Part shown: in pieces, positions 8,792 through 17,289 of the stretch
Layout: each line of letters opens with the position of its first letter
How positions within the stretch are numbered: the first letter of the stretch is position 1
Assembly: GCA_027050775.1 (NCBI GenBank)
Contig: JALUBH010000011.1
Coordinates: forward strand, 53,262-117,261
Source: Campylobacteraceae bacterium
GTDB lineage: Bacteria; Campylobacterota; Campylobacteria; Campylobacterales; Sulfurospirillaceae
Direction: 5' to 3'
DNA: 64,000 bases
The notes under the pieces: generated by a model
What the model saw: only the letters and a program-made list of their open reading frames with translations
The model's database searches: none
What the model was told of the DNA's origin: nothing
Program-made: the position numbers and the translations under genes

Positions 8792-10118
8792 ACTAAGAGA
8801 GATACCCAAAATTGATAAAATCATAAAAAACGATATATTTAAAAATCTAAATATAAAACTGCTCACGCAAATAACCAAACAACAAATAGAAAAATTAAGA
8901 GAGGATATACTCCAAAACAGAGTACAAAAAGTCGATAACTTAAAGCTTTTAAAAGAGATAGAAGAGGCTTATAAAGAGATATTCAAACCCTCTTTGAAGC
9001 CGTTAATTAATGCAACCGGTGTTATACTTCACACAAATATGGGCAGAAGTCTCATAAGCAAAGAGTTGCTAAAAAGAGCTCAGCCTCTTATCTGCAATTA
9101 CTCAAACCTAGAGTACAATCTCAAAGATGGCTGCCGTGGTGAAAGGTACGAACATGTAAGCTCACATCTAAAAAATCTACTAGGTGTAGAAGATATTTTA
9201 GTGGTAAATAACAATGCAAGTGCGGTATTTTTAGTGCTAAATACCTTTGCAAAAGATGCAGAAGTTATCGTCTCAAGAGGTGAACTAGTAGAGATCGGAG
9301 GGAGTTTTCGCATACCCGAAGTCATGAGCCAAAGCGGAGCAATTTTAAAAGAAGTAGGAGCTACAAACAAAACAAAACTTAGCGATTACAAGGCAAGTAT
9401 CAACGAAAATTCTGCTATGCTTATGAAAGTACACCAATCAAACTTTAGCATAGAAGGCTTTAGCGAAAGTACACCTTATAAAAATATTAAAGAGCTTTCA
9501 AGGCAAGAAAACTTGATCGATTATTATGATTTGGGGAGCGGTTATATCCCTATTTTACCGTATAATCTTAGCAAGAAAGAGGCATCTCTTATAGATATCT
9601 TAAAATTAAATCCATCTCTCATAAGCTTTAGCGGAGACAAGCTTTTCGGTTCTGTCCAAGCAGGAATCATCGCAGGTAAAAAAGAGCTTATAGAAAAACT
9701 AAAGCACAATCAACTTCTAAGAATGTTAAGAGTTGACAAGATAACACTCTCTCTTTTAGAAGAGACCATAAAAGCCTATCTGAAAGAGGAGTATGAACTC
9801 ATACCAACCCTGCAGATGCTTTTTACTACAACCGACGAGTTAGAGAAAAGAGCTCTACATGTAGAAGCACAAATCGGCAAAGAGTATTGTGAAGTACAAC
9901 AAAGCAAAACGGTGATGGGCGGAGGAACTCTGCCAAACAGAGAGTTTCCTAGCATTGCACTACATATCAAAGGCAAGGCGCAACAACTAGAAAGAGAATT
10001 TAGAGCAAAACTAACAATAGGCAGAATAGAAAATGACAGATTTTTGCTTGATTTTAGAACAATTATGCAAAAAGATGAAGAGTTGCTTATACAAATTATA
10101 AAAGAAGTGCTCTTATGA
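8784..10118 (+). CDS. selA: L-seryl-tRNA(Sec) selenium transferase
   Basis: A 444-residue PLP enzyme converting seryl-tRNA(Sec) to selenocysteyl-tRNA(Sec) with selenophosphate. The signature regions are INATGVILHTNMGRS, YSNLEYNLKDGCRGERYEH and the PLP lysine in SFSGDKLFGSVQAG (Lys286). Length matches the family (about 440-465). It overlaps the response regulator gene upstream and selB downstream (ATGA), so selenocysteine synthesis is co-expressed with the signalling genes and is divergent from the Sec-containing fdhA. A CTACATGTAG palindrome (9855-9864) encodes LHV in ALHVEAQ. Confidence 0.96.
   Translation: MNKLREIPKIDKIIKNDIFKNLNIKLLTQITKQQIEKLREDILQNRVQKVDNLKLLKEIEEAYKEIFKPSLKPLINATGVILHTNMGRSLISKELLKRAQPLICNYSNLEYNLKDGCRGERYEHVSSHLKNLLGVEDILVVNNNASAVFLVLNTFAKDAEVIVSRGELVEIGGSFRIPEVMSQSGAILKEVGATNKTKLSDYKASINENSAMLMKVHQSNFSIEGFSESTPYKNIKELSRQENLIDYYDLGSGYIPILPYNLSKKEASLIDILKLNPSLISFSGDKLFGSVQAGIIAGKKELIEKLKHNQLLRMLRVDKITLSLLEETIKAYLKEEYELIPTLQMLFTTTDELEKRALHVEAQIGKEYCEVQQSKTVMGGGTLPNREFPSIALHIKGKAQQLEREFRAKLTIGRIENDRFLLDFRTIMQKDEELLIQIIKEVLL
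9854..9865. repeat. Palindromic repeat CTACATGTAG, copy 2 (12-bp palindrome)
   Basis: TCTACATGTAGA within selA, read as ALHVEA on the plus strand; core at 9855-9864. Confidence 0.85.
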
Positions 10119-11953
10119 GACATATCATAGTCGGAACTGCAGGTCATATCGATCACGGCAAAACTGCTCTTATAGAGGCGCTCAGTGGTTTCAAAGGGGA
10201 TACTCTAAGCGAGGAAAAGAGAAGAGGTATCACTATAGATTTGAGTTTTTCTAATCTGCAAAATAGAGATACAAATGTAGCTTTTATAGATGTGCCCGGG
10301 CATGAAAAACTACTCAAAAATATGATTGCAGGGGCTTTTGGTTTTGATGCTTGTATGGTCGTAGTTGATGCAAACGAAGGGTTAATGCCTCAGAGTATCG
10401 AGCATTTGGAAATCTTAAATCTTCTTAAAGTTGGCAATATTATAATAGCTTTGACAAAATGTGATCTAGCCGATGAATTGAGACAAAAAACAGCAGAAAA
10501 AGAGATAAGAGAGTACCTGAAAACTCTACCAAATTTAAAAATATATGATTTTATACCAGTAAGCATCTATGATTCAAATTCCATAGAAAAACTAAAAAAT
10601 TCACTCTTTAGCCTACCTTTAAAAAAGAAAAAAAGTAGTGGTCTCTTCAGATACTATGTGGATAGGTCGTTTTCACTAGCAGGTGTTGGACAGGTCGTAA
10701 CAGGCACAGTGCTTGATGGAGAGATAAAAACAACACAAAGAGTATTTGCACCTGAGCTTAACAGTGAATTTAAAATAAAAAATCTGCAAGTTCACGACAG
10801 AGATGTCCAAACAGCTTCCATATCGCAAAGAACAGCCATAAACTTGCAAGGAAATTCAAAAAATCCTCTAAAAAGAGGTACGCTTCTTTGCAAAAAAGGC
10901 TTCATAAAAGGATTTGAAAGTGTTGATGTCTGGATAGAGTGCATTGGCTCTAACGAGATAAAACACAACTCAACCTTGCACATATTTGTAGGCACTAAAC
11001 AGGTTGAGGCAAAAATACTCTTTTTGCAAAAGTGCAAAAGTGCAAAAGAGGGATTTGCCACACTTCACTTCAAACAAAAGCTTTTTTTGGTGCATAATGA
11101 GCCCTTCATAGTCTCAAGTGGAGGCCGAACAGTTGGAGGTGGAAAAGTTTTAAACCCGATAAATGACCCTCTAAAGAAGAGAGTTAAATTAGAACTCCTT
11201 AAGGCCTTGAAAGATGATGCCTTAAGCGATGTCTTTTCGCTTTTATGCTCCTTTCACAAGCGAGGATTTGGATTGATTTCGTCAAATCAAAGATTTGGAT
11301 TAGACCACAAAGATGCTATAAATCTAGCCAACAAAATACCAAATGTTTTTGTTGATGAAAAAAATTTGGTTATATATCCTAGTAGTATAAAAGAGGATTT
11401 AAAAGATATAATAAAAAACATATATAGAAAAAATGAGTATGCTTTACTATCTGCAAACTCATTAAACACTAAACTAAAATGGGCTAGCAACATACTACTA
11501 CAAGTTGTATTGGACGAGTTGTGCATACAAGAGTTTTTATCTTTAGAAAACGGTATATACAAAAATACTAATATTCAAATAGACAATATAGATAAACATA
11601 TCGAAGAAACAATCTATAAAATACTACAAAACTCTCTTCACACTCCTCCAGCCCCGTACAACATATATGACGATCTTGATATCGATCGAAAAGCAGGTGA
11701 CAACGCACTCAAAAAACTGACAAAAGCTAAAAAAGTCGTTCGTCTAGCACACAACATATTTGTAGATGCAAATGCACTAGGAAAAATAGTATCATCTCTT
11801 AGAGAAATTATCTCCAATGAAGGGTTTGTAGATGTTTTATCTTTTAAAAAACACTTTGATATAAGCCGAAAATACCTCGTAGCCTACCTTGACTATCTTG
11901 ATAATTTTGATGATATAAAAAAAGAGGATAATAGAAGGTATTTGGTTAGTTAA
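10115..11953 (+). CDS. selB: Selenocysteine-specific elongation factor SelB
   Basis: A 612-residue GTPase that brings Sec-tRNA to the ribosome at UGA codons marked by a SECIS. The G-motifs are clear: GTAGHIDHGKTALIEA (G1), RRGITIDLSFS (G2), DVPGHEKLLKNM (G3), TKCDLADE (G4). EF-Tu-like domains follow (VVTGTVLDGEI, KRGTLLCKKG, FIVSSGGRTVGGGKVLNP), then the C-terminal winged-helix repeats that bind the SECIS (about residues 400-612, ending FDDIKKEDNRRYLVS). It is coupled to selA by ATGA. It serves fdhA at the left edge. Confidence 0.96.
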   Translation: MRHIIVGTAGHIDHGKTALIEALSGFKGDTLSEEKRRGITIDLSFSNLQNRDTNVAFIDVPGHEKLLKNMIAGAFGFDACMVVVDANEGLMPQSIEHLEILNLLKVGNIIIALTKCDLADELRQKTAEKEIREYLKTLPNLKIYDFIPVSIYDSNSIEKLKNSLFSLPLKKKKSSGLFRYYVDRSFSLAGVGQVVTGTVLDGEIKTTQRVFAPELNSEFKIKNLQVHDRDVQTASISQRTAINLQGNSKNPLKRGTLLCKKGFIKGFESVDVWIECIGSNEIKHNSTLHIFVGTKQVEAKILFLQKCKSAKEGFATLHFKQKLFLVHNEPFIVSSGGRTVGGGKVLNPINDPLKKRVKLELLKALKDDALSDVFSLLCSFHKRGFGLISSNQRFGLDHKDAINLANKIPNVFVDEKNLVIYPSSIKEDLKDIIKNIYRKNEYALLSANSLNTKLKWASNILLQVVLDELCIQEFLSLENGIYKNTNIQIDNIDKHIEETIYKILQNSLHTPPAPYNIYDDLDIDRKAGDNALKKLTKAKKVVRLAHNIFVDANALGKIVSSLREIISNEGFVDVLSFKKHFDISRKYLVAYLDYLDNFDDIKKEDNRRYLVS

Positions 11954-12009
11954 CAAAATATTTATTATAAAAATATACAATTTTACAGATAAAATAAAAG
12001 GTCAGCACA

Positions 12010-12714
12010 ATGAAAAAAAATATAATCTTATCTGTTTTACTTATAGCCTCAACACTTTTTAGTGCAACAAACAAAGAGATAATCGCACACTTTAAATCAA
12101 AAATCCCTATACCAAATATCAAAATCAAAATAACTTCAAGAAAAAATATATCAAAGGGCTTGGACTATGTTAAGATTTTTATCACAGACGGTAAAAAATC
12201 TCAAAAAGTTTCAATTTTTACTAGTGGTCAATACATCTTTCCGGATGTCATAGACTTAAAAACGGGAATGAGCCTTAAAGAGAAGATGCAAAGAGAGCAA
12301 ACCAATAAAAAAATAGCAAAAGTATATGAAAAAGAGGATCCTAAAAATATAATTTCCATAGGACATGACCCGAAAAAAGAGACTCTCGTCATATTTTCCG
12401 ATCCCGAGTGTCCATTTTGCAAAAAAGATTTGAGGAATATCGAGAAAGAGTTAAAAAAGTATAATATCAAGATGATTTTCACTCCTGTACATGATAAAAG
12501 CGCTCTTGAAAAATCATATCTCATATATAAACACATAAAGACAGCGAAAAATGATGCACAAAAAATTAAAATCATAAGAAAATATTTTAATGGTGATTTA
12601 GATGAAAAGGTTTCGGATAAAAATATAGAAAAAATAGATAAATTAAGAAACAAATACTTTAAAGCCGGCATAAACGGCACCCCATACAAGGTAATGGAAA
12701 AAGATATACGATAG
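12010..12714 (+). CDS. Periplasmic DsbC/DsbG-like thiol-disulfide protein
   Basis: A 234-residue secreted protein with signal peptide (MKKNIILSVLLIASTLFSA), an N-terminal dimerisation-like region and a thioredoxin fold. The active site is CPFC (Cys134-Cys137, in FSDPECPFCKKDL) and the cis-proline loop is NGTPYKVM. It probably acts as disulfide isomerase/reductase in the periplasm. It stands alone between selB (56 nt upstream) and a PAS gene, so its partner is not visible. Length and arrangement fit the DsbC family. Confidence 0.85.
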   Translation: MKKNIILSVLLIASTLFSATNKEIIAHFKSKIPIPNIKIKITSRKNISKGLDYVKIFITDGKKSQKVSIFTSGQYIFPDVIDLKTGMSLKEKMQREQTNKKIAKVYEKEDPKNIISIGHDPKKETLVIFSDPECPFCKKDLRNIEKELKKYNIKMIFTPVHDKSALEKSYLIYKHIKTAKNDAQKIKIIRKYFNGDLDEKVSDKNIEKIDKLRNKYFKAGINGTPYKVMEKDIR

Positions 12715-12745
12715 ACAAAAACGCTAAAGATATAAAAATTTATGT

Positions 12746-12751
12746 TATAAT
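12746..12751 (+). promoter_or_regulatory. -10 box upstream of the PAS-domain gene
   Basis: TATAAT located 22 nt before the ATG at 12773, with an AAGGTGG site at 12762-12768 between them; it implies a short leader of about 15 nt. Confidence 0.5.
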
Positions 12752-12772
12752 ATTCTCGCACAAGGTGGAAAA

Positions 12773-13960
12773 ATGGAATATAATCTAAATTTTATAACGC
12801 TCGCAGTGCTTTTGATTGTCCTAATATTGCTCTATATCATCTTGGTATTGAACAAAAAATTGAGTGAACTCAACAAACAAATCAACAATGAGTCAAGATA
12901 TAAAAAATTTGTAGAAAGTATTTCCGTACCTATATTTTACAAAGAAAATAACGGAACTATCACTTATACAAACCCTTCTTTCGATATAGCTTTTGGTATC
13001 AATAGAATTAAAACCATACAGACAATTTCAAAACTATTAAAAAAACCTCTCGAGCAGTTGGAACTTAACTATGATAACGACATACAAAAAAGAGCAATCA
13101 TTTTTTCTTCTTCCATATATGACAAGAAGAGCGATACGGATGGAAAAATCGGTATTATTTTTGATATAAATACATTTAAAAAAGATATTGTCTCCCTGCT
13201 CACTTGGAAACAACGATATTCATTGGCTACAGAAGGTCCTGAATATGGTCTTTGGGACTGGAATATACTAGAGGGAGGTTTTTATTTTTCAAGTCAATGG
13301 AAAAAGATTATGGGATACGATGTGGACGACAAACCACATAGTTTAAACTCTTGGCTAAGCCTTGTTGATACAAGAGATATGGCAAAAGTAAACGAAGCTT
13401 TAAATAGACATATAAGCGGACTAGACAAAATATTTAATGTGGAACACAGAATTAGATTAAGTGGTGGATTAAAGTGGGTAAATGTGCGCGGCAAAGCACT
13501 TTTTGATCATGAAGACAAGGCTGCTAGAATGGTCGGGTTGATGGAAGATGTCAGCGAAAGAAAAATAGTTGAAGCAAAACTTAGCAAAAGCCAAAGACTA
13601 TTTGCATCATTTATAGACAACTTGCCGGGAATTGCCTTTATAAAAGATGAACAGAGCAGATATATCTACCTAAATAGGTACTATGAAAATCTTATCGGAT
13701 TTAAAGAGTGGAAAAATAAAACACCAAGCGAGCTTTTTGATGAAAAAACTGCAAAACAGATACTTGAAAATGATAAAAAAGCCTTCTTTCAAGGTCAAAA
13801 AACTCACAAAGAGAGTATAGCAAATGAAGAAGGTAGCTATAAAGATTTTGAAACATATAAATTTCCCGTAAGTGATGAAAACGGAGAAAAATTACTGTGC
13901 GGTTTTGGGATTGAGCTATTGCCTGTTAAACCACAAGAAACCAAGAGTATCGAGATATAG
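12773..13960 (+). CDS. Membrane-anchored triple-PAS protein without output domain
   Basis: A 395-residue protein with one N-terminal transmembrane helix (FITLAVLLIVLILLYIILVL). Three PAS-like units follow: about 42-130 (FVESISVPIFYKENNGTITYTNP), about 148-262 with a PAC end (GGLKWVNVRGKALFDHEDKAARMVGLMEDVSERK), and about 270-385 (FIDNLPGIAFIKDEQSRYIYLN). No kinase, GGDEF, EAL or methyl-accepting domain is present and the gene ends with a normal stop. It may act with the soluble chemoreceptor that follows 56 nt downstream, or be a truncated sensor. Function is unknown. Confidence 0.8.
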   Translation: MEYNLNFITLAVLLIVLILLYIILVLNKKLSELNKQINNESRYKKFVESISVPIFYKENNGTITYTNPSFDIAFGINRIKTIQTISKLLKKPLEQLELNYDNDIQKRAIIFSSSIYDKKSDTDGKIGIIFDINTFKKDIVSLLTWKQRYSLATEGPEYGLWDWNILEGGFYFSSQWKKIMGYDVDDKPHSLNSWLSLVDTRDMAKVNEALNRHISGLDKIFNVEHRIRLSGGLKWVNVRGKALFDHEDKAARMVGLMEDVSERKIVEAKLSKSQRLFASFIDNLPGIAFIKDEQSRYIYLNRYYENLIGFKEWKNKTPSELFDEKTAKQILENDKKAFFQGQKTHKESIANEEGSYKDFETYKFPVSDENGEKLLCGFGIELLPVKPQETKSIEI

Positions 13961-14016
13961 ATATATTTGAAATTTTATTAAAATGGTAGTATGATTCTAC
14001 AAAAAAAGGTACACAT

Positions 14017-15219
14017 ATGTTTTTTTCAAAAAAAGATAACAACCAGTTAAAAGAGATAGAAAGTAAGCTAGATAAAGATATCAAAAGCATCAAAGAAAAT
14101 ATTTCCATTCACCCATCCTTCAAAGAGAAAGCCGAAAAGGCAAAAACTCTCAAAGAGAAGATAGATGTAGTTGTTGAAACAAGAGACCATCAGGTATATA
14201 TGTGGAGGACATTCAAATCATCATTTCCCATCGCCTTTTTTGCTATAAATAAAGATAAAAAAATAGTCGAACATAACAAAGTTTTTGAAGAGCTTACCGG
14301 TTTTAGCTTTAGTGAGATTCACAACAATAGCGGTGGAAAAATCTTATGGCCAACAGATCCGTCACAATGCCAAGTGTGCGCACTAGCCATGAAATATATA
14401 AATGCAAAAAAAGCAGGAGACGGATATGCAAATATAGTATCTAGAAATACGCAAGAAATACCTGTATTTGCATATATTATACCAATTTACAAAGATGGGG
14501 AGCTTGAAAAAGCCTTTATACTTCTCCGAGATCAAAGAGACGAAATAGAGGCTAGAAAAACATACATGTCAGAACAAATAGCTCCTATAACAAAAATATT
14601 AGACAAAATAGAACAAGGTGATATAACTGACACTTTAACCTTAGGCAAAACAAGCGAACTCAAGGAACTGGAGATGCCGATAAATGGCATCATATCTACA
14701 CTTGGATATATCACATCCAAGATAATCACAGCCGCAAATAGCGTATCGACCATAGGGCAAAAGACAAAACATACACTTAGCGAAACGCAACAGTGGAACC
14801 AAGATATTTTTATGCCAAGTCAATCTGATCTTGCAGAGAAAGCAAAAGCCTTAGAAAGCTCAATCCAAGAGATACAAAATATGGTAAGCCTCATCGAAGA
14901 GGTCAGTGATCAGACAAATCTTTTAGCACTAAATGCAGCCATAGAAGCAGCAAGAGCCGGTGAACATGGAAGAGGATTTGCTGTTGTAGCAGATGAGGTG
15001 AGAAAACTAGCAGAACAGAGTCAAAAATCAACAGACGAAATCAAAGCAACTATCTCCGTCATAAAAAATAACACAGCAACCATGGTAACAAATATAGAAG
15101 AGACAAACAAAGAAGCTTCAAAACTGACTCAAAGCCTTGATGGGATGAGTGAAGGTTTTTCAAACATCGAAAAAGATATAAAATCCTTAAAACAAGAGAC
15201 AGAAAAATTCAAACTATAG
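14017..15219 (+). CDS. Soluble PAS-domain methyl-accepting chemotaxis protein
   Basis: A 400-residue cytoplasmic chemoreceptor with no transmembrane helix. An N-terminal coiled coil precedes a PAS domain (about 70-180, [30 protein letters not shown]) that carries a CQVC pair, and the signalling domain has the highly conserved tip ([38 protein letters not shown]). The C-terminus (TEKFKL) has no CheR-tethering pentapeptide. A cytoplasmic redox or energy cue is plausible from the PAS domain; the ligand is not known. It follows the triple-PAS gene and is closed by a strong hairpin at 15223-15263. Confidence 0.92.
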   Translation: MFFSKKDNNQLKEIESKLDKDIKSIKENISIHPSFKEKAEKAKTLKEKIDVVVETRDHQVYMWRTFKSSFPIAFFAINKDKKIVEHNKVFEELTGFSFSEIHNNSGGKILWPTDPSQCQVCALAMKYINAKKAGDGYANIVSRNTQEIPVFAYIIPIYKDGELEKAFILLRDQRDEIEARKTYMSEQIAPITKILDKIEQGDITDTLTLGKTSELKELEMPINGIISTLGYITSKIITAANSVSTIGQKTKHTLSETQQWNQDIFMPSQSDLAEKAKALESSIQEIQNMVSLIEEVSDQTNLLALNAAIEAARAGEHGRGFAVVADEVRKLAEQSQKSTDEIKATISVIKNNTATMVTNIEETNKEASKLTQSLDGMSEGFSNIEKDIKSLKQETEKFKL

Positions 15220-15222
15220 ATT

Positions 15223-15263
15223 GATTCTGCACATGATAGAGATGGTTTATCATGTGCAGAATC
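15223..15263 (+). terminator. Hairpin after the soluble chemoreceptor gene
   Basis: A perfect 16-bp stem (15223-15238 with 15248-15263) and a 9-nt loop, 3 nt after the stop codon. There is no U-run directly behind it, so it may be an RNA stabiliser or a factor-assisted terminator rather than a classic intrinsic one. Confidence 0.7.
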
Positions 15264-15520
15264 TTAAGCCAAGCTCTTTTTAATATATATTTAAGTATAC
15301 TTCTTTCCAATTCAGAACTTCTTAAGAGAACTTCAAACCTACCGAGATTTGGGATACCGAGCGAGTATGTAGGTTTTGCATACTAGTTTATAGGTTTGCC
15401 AAAGACAATTTGCACTTTATAATTTTTATGTATTAGATATAGATATGCTATAAAAATGTATATTTTACTCTATAATCAGTCCTCTTTTTGGTTTTGAAAA
15501 ATCAAATACAAAGAGTAAAA
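15264..15520 (+). other. Gene-free region with repeated motifs upstream of the helicase gene; possible small RNA or leader
   Basis: About 300 nt between the chemoreceptor stop and the helicase start hold no ORF. Two direct repeats TACCGAG (15340-15346, 15355-15361) and GAACTTC twice are present, and a GC-richer island at about 15335-15370 can fold two ways: AAACCTAC (15335-15342) with GTAGGTTT (15369-15376), or AGTATG with CATACT around the same segment. A TATACT at 15296-15301 could start a transcript through it. A TATAAT at 15471-15476 is the likely helicase promoter. Function is inferred only. Confidence 0.4.
15471..15476 (+). promoter_or_regulatory. -10 box of the DEAD-box helicase gene
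   Basis: TATAAT giving a predicted start near 15483 and a leader of about 38 nt. The leader begins with CTCTTT and ends with AAAGAG (the probable Shine-Dalgarno, 15510-15515), which are complementary and could hide the ribosome binding site. Confidence 0.5.
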
Positions 15521-16981
15521 ATGACAACAACTTTCGACAAGTTTAACTTAGATAGCGATATCTTAAAAGCAGTGATAGAAGCAGGTTTTAGAGAGCCAAG
15601 CCCAGTTCAAAACGAGGCAATTCCTCTCATACTAGAAGGTCAAGATATAGTAGCACAAGCACAAACAGGTACAGGAAAAACAGCAGCTTTTGGATTACCT
15701 GCTATGAGTATGATAAACCCGGCTGAAAAAAGAGTACAGATTTTAGTAATCACACCAACTAGAGAGCTAGCAACACAAGTAAGTGATGAACTATTTACAC
15801 TAGGTAGATTTAAAAATATCAAAACCGTAACTATCTATGGTGGTAGTTCATACAGCAGACAAATAGGACTCATAGAAAGAGGAGCAAGTGTAGTTGTAGC
15901 GACTCCTGGCCGTATGCTTGATCTTTTAAAGAATGATAGGCTTAAAAATTTCACACCTCAAATTGTAATCCTAGATGAAGCAGATGAGATGCTAGATATG
16001 GGATTCTTAGAAGATATAGAAAATATATTAAAATTTCTTCCAAAAGAGAGACAAACCTTACTCTTCTCAGCAACTATGCCAGAACCCATCAAAAGACTCG
16101 CAAAAAGAAGATTAAATGATCCAAAATTTGTAAGCATCACACCAAAAGAACATACAACAAATGAAGATATAGAGCAACTATACTATGTGATAGAAGAGAG
16201 AGAAAGGGACAATGCGCTCATAAGACTCTTGGATTCACTAGAGCCTACAAAATCCATAGTATTTTGTAGAACAAAAAAAGAGGTAGACAGAGTTTCAACA
16301 CAACTTATGGCTATCGGCTACTCGGCTAGTGGACTTCATGGGGATATGGAGCAAAACCAAAGAGAAAGCGTCATCAAGGCTTTTAGAAATTCACAAATTG
16401 AGATTCTTGTGGCAACGGATGTTGCAGCAAGAGGATTAAATGTCACTGATATTTCTCATGTATTTAACTTTCATATGCCTTTTGACCCTGAAAGCTATGT
16501 ACACAGGATAGGTAGAACAGGAAGAGCGGGCAAAAAAGGAACAGCTATCACGCTAGTAACTCCGATGGAATATCACAGCATGCAAAGAATTGCAAAAAAA
16601 GTGGGTACAAATATAAAATTTAAAATAGTTCCAACGCTAAAAGATGTCAAGGAGTCCCAACTAACAAAGATGGCAAACGAAATTCAAAATGCTTCACTAG
16701 ATGAAAATGCCCAAAAAATACTTGACATACTAGGTGACGATATAAATCTTAGCAAAATCTCACTAAAACTAATCTCTATGCTCATCAATAAAAATTCTCT
16801 AAGTGGTCCAAATAAAATAGGATTTGATAGCAAAACACTCTCAAATCTAGTCAAAAGATTAGATGATCGAAATAGCAAGGACAGAAACAGAGGTGGAAGA
16901 GGAAGAGGCAGAAGTAGAGGAAACGATAGGGGAAGAAGCCAAAGGAGAGAAAGATCTCCAAGAAGTAGAAGTCGAAGCTAA
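15521..16981 (+). CDS. DEAD-box ATP-dependent RNA helicase
   Basis: A 486-residue helicase of the bacterial DeaD/CsdA/RhlE group. Motifs in order: Q-motif (FREPSPVQNEAIPLIL), I AQAQTGTGKTAAF, Ia PTRELATQ, II DEADEMLDMGF, III SATMP, IV IVFCRTKKE, V ATDVAARGLNV, VI HRIGRTGRAGKKG. The C-terminus is an Arg/Gly/Ser-rich tail (RGGRGRGRSRGNDRGRS) typical of RNA-binding extensions. The ATG at 15521 is chosen with AAAGAG 5 nt upstream; an earlier TTG at 15488 lies within the leader right after the -10 box. It probably acts in ribosome assembly or mRNA decay, often cold-induced in this family. Confidence 0.95.
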   Translation: MTTTFDKFNLDSDILKAVIEAGFREPSPVQNEAIPLILEGQDIVAQAQTGTGKTAAFGLPAMSMINPAEKRVQILVITPTRELATQVSDELFTLGRFKNIKTVTIYGGSSYSRQIGLIERGASVVVATPGRMLDLLKNDRLKNFTPQIVILDEADEMLDMGFLEDIENILKFLPKERQTLLFSATMPEPIKRLAKRRLNDPKFVSITPKEHTTNEDIEQLYYVIEERERDNALIRLLDSLEPTKSIVFCRTKKEVDRVSTQLMAIGYSASGLHGDMEQNQRESVIKAFRNSQIEILVATDVAARGLNVTDISHVFNFHMPFDPESYVHRIGRTGRAGKKGTAITLVTPMEYHSMQRIAKKVGTNIKFKIVPTLKDVKESQLTKMANEIQNASLDENAQKILDILGDDINLSKISLKLISMLINKNSLSGPNKIGFDSKTLSNLVKRLDDRNSKDRNRGGRGRGRSRGNDRGRSQRRERSPRSRSRS

Positions 16982-17289
16982 AAGCCTTCTTGTGTTATAG
17001 ATTTTCCACATCTATTAAACAAATGTTATGTATTTTAAGTAATTGGTAAATTTAGTGAATTTACCAATTACAACTTAAATATATAATTTTTATAATTTAA
17101 ACTTATCTAAAAAATACCTTCTCAAATCATCTATTAGACGCACTTACAAACCTTTATGAAGAAATTAATATAAAATAAGATAATTAATTTTTTATTTAAA
17201 ATATCCAAAAAATTGACGAGATTGACGAAAAAAGTATTTCTTTTTTCTTCTATTTTATTGTACAATTTCTAAATTTTTTGGAGGAAATG
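16982..17289. other. Gene-free AT-rich region between helicase and porin genes
   Basis: About 308 nt with no plausible gene. It holds the helicase terminator hairpin (17039-17071), an AT-rich stretch, a tandem TTGACGA motif (17213-17219 and 17222-17229 region, 10 nt apart) and the porin promoter (TACAAT, 17261-17266). The two TTGACGA copies are too far from the -10 box to be a -35 element and may be an activator or repressor site. Confidence 0.5.
17039..17071 (+). terminator. Hairpin downstream of the helicase gene
   Basis: Perfect 14-bp stem (17039-17052 with 17058-17071), 5-nt loop, 57 nt after the helicase stop and followed by an AT-rich stretch. Confidence 0.65.

Noticed and set aside
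12228..12761. 177-codon open frame on the minus strand
   Set aside because: Antisense shadow of the DsbC-like gene; Phe/Ser-rich text typical of reversed AT-rich coding DNA.
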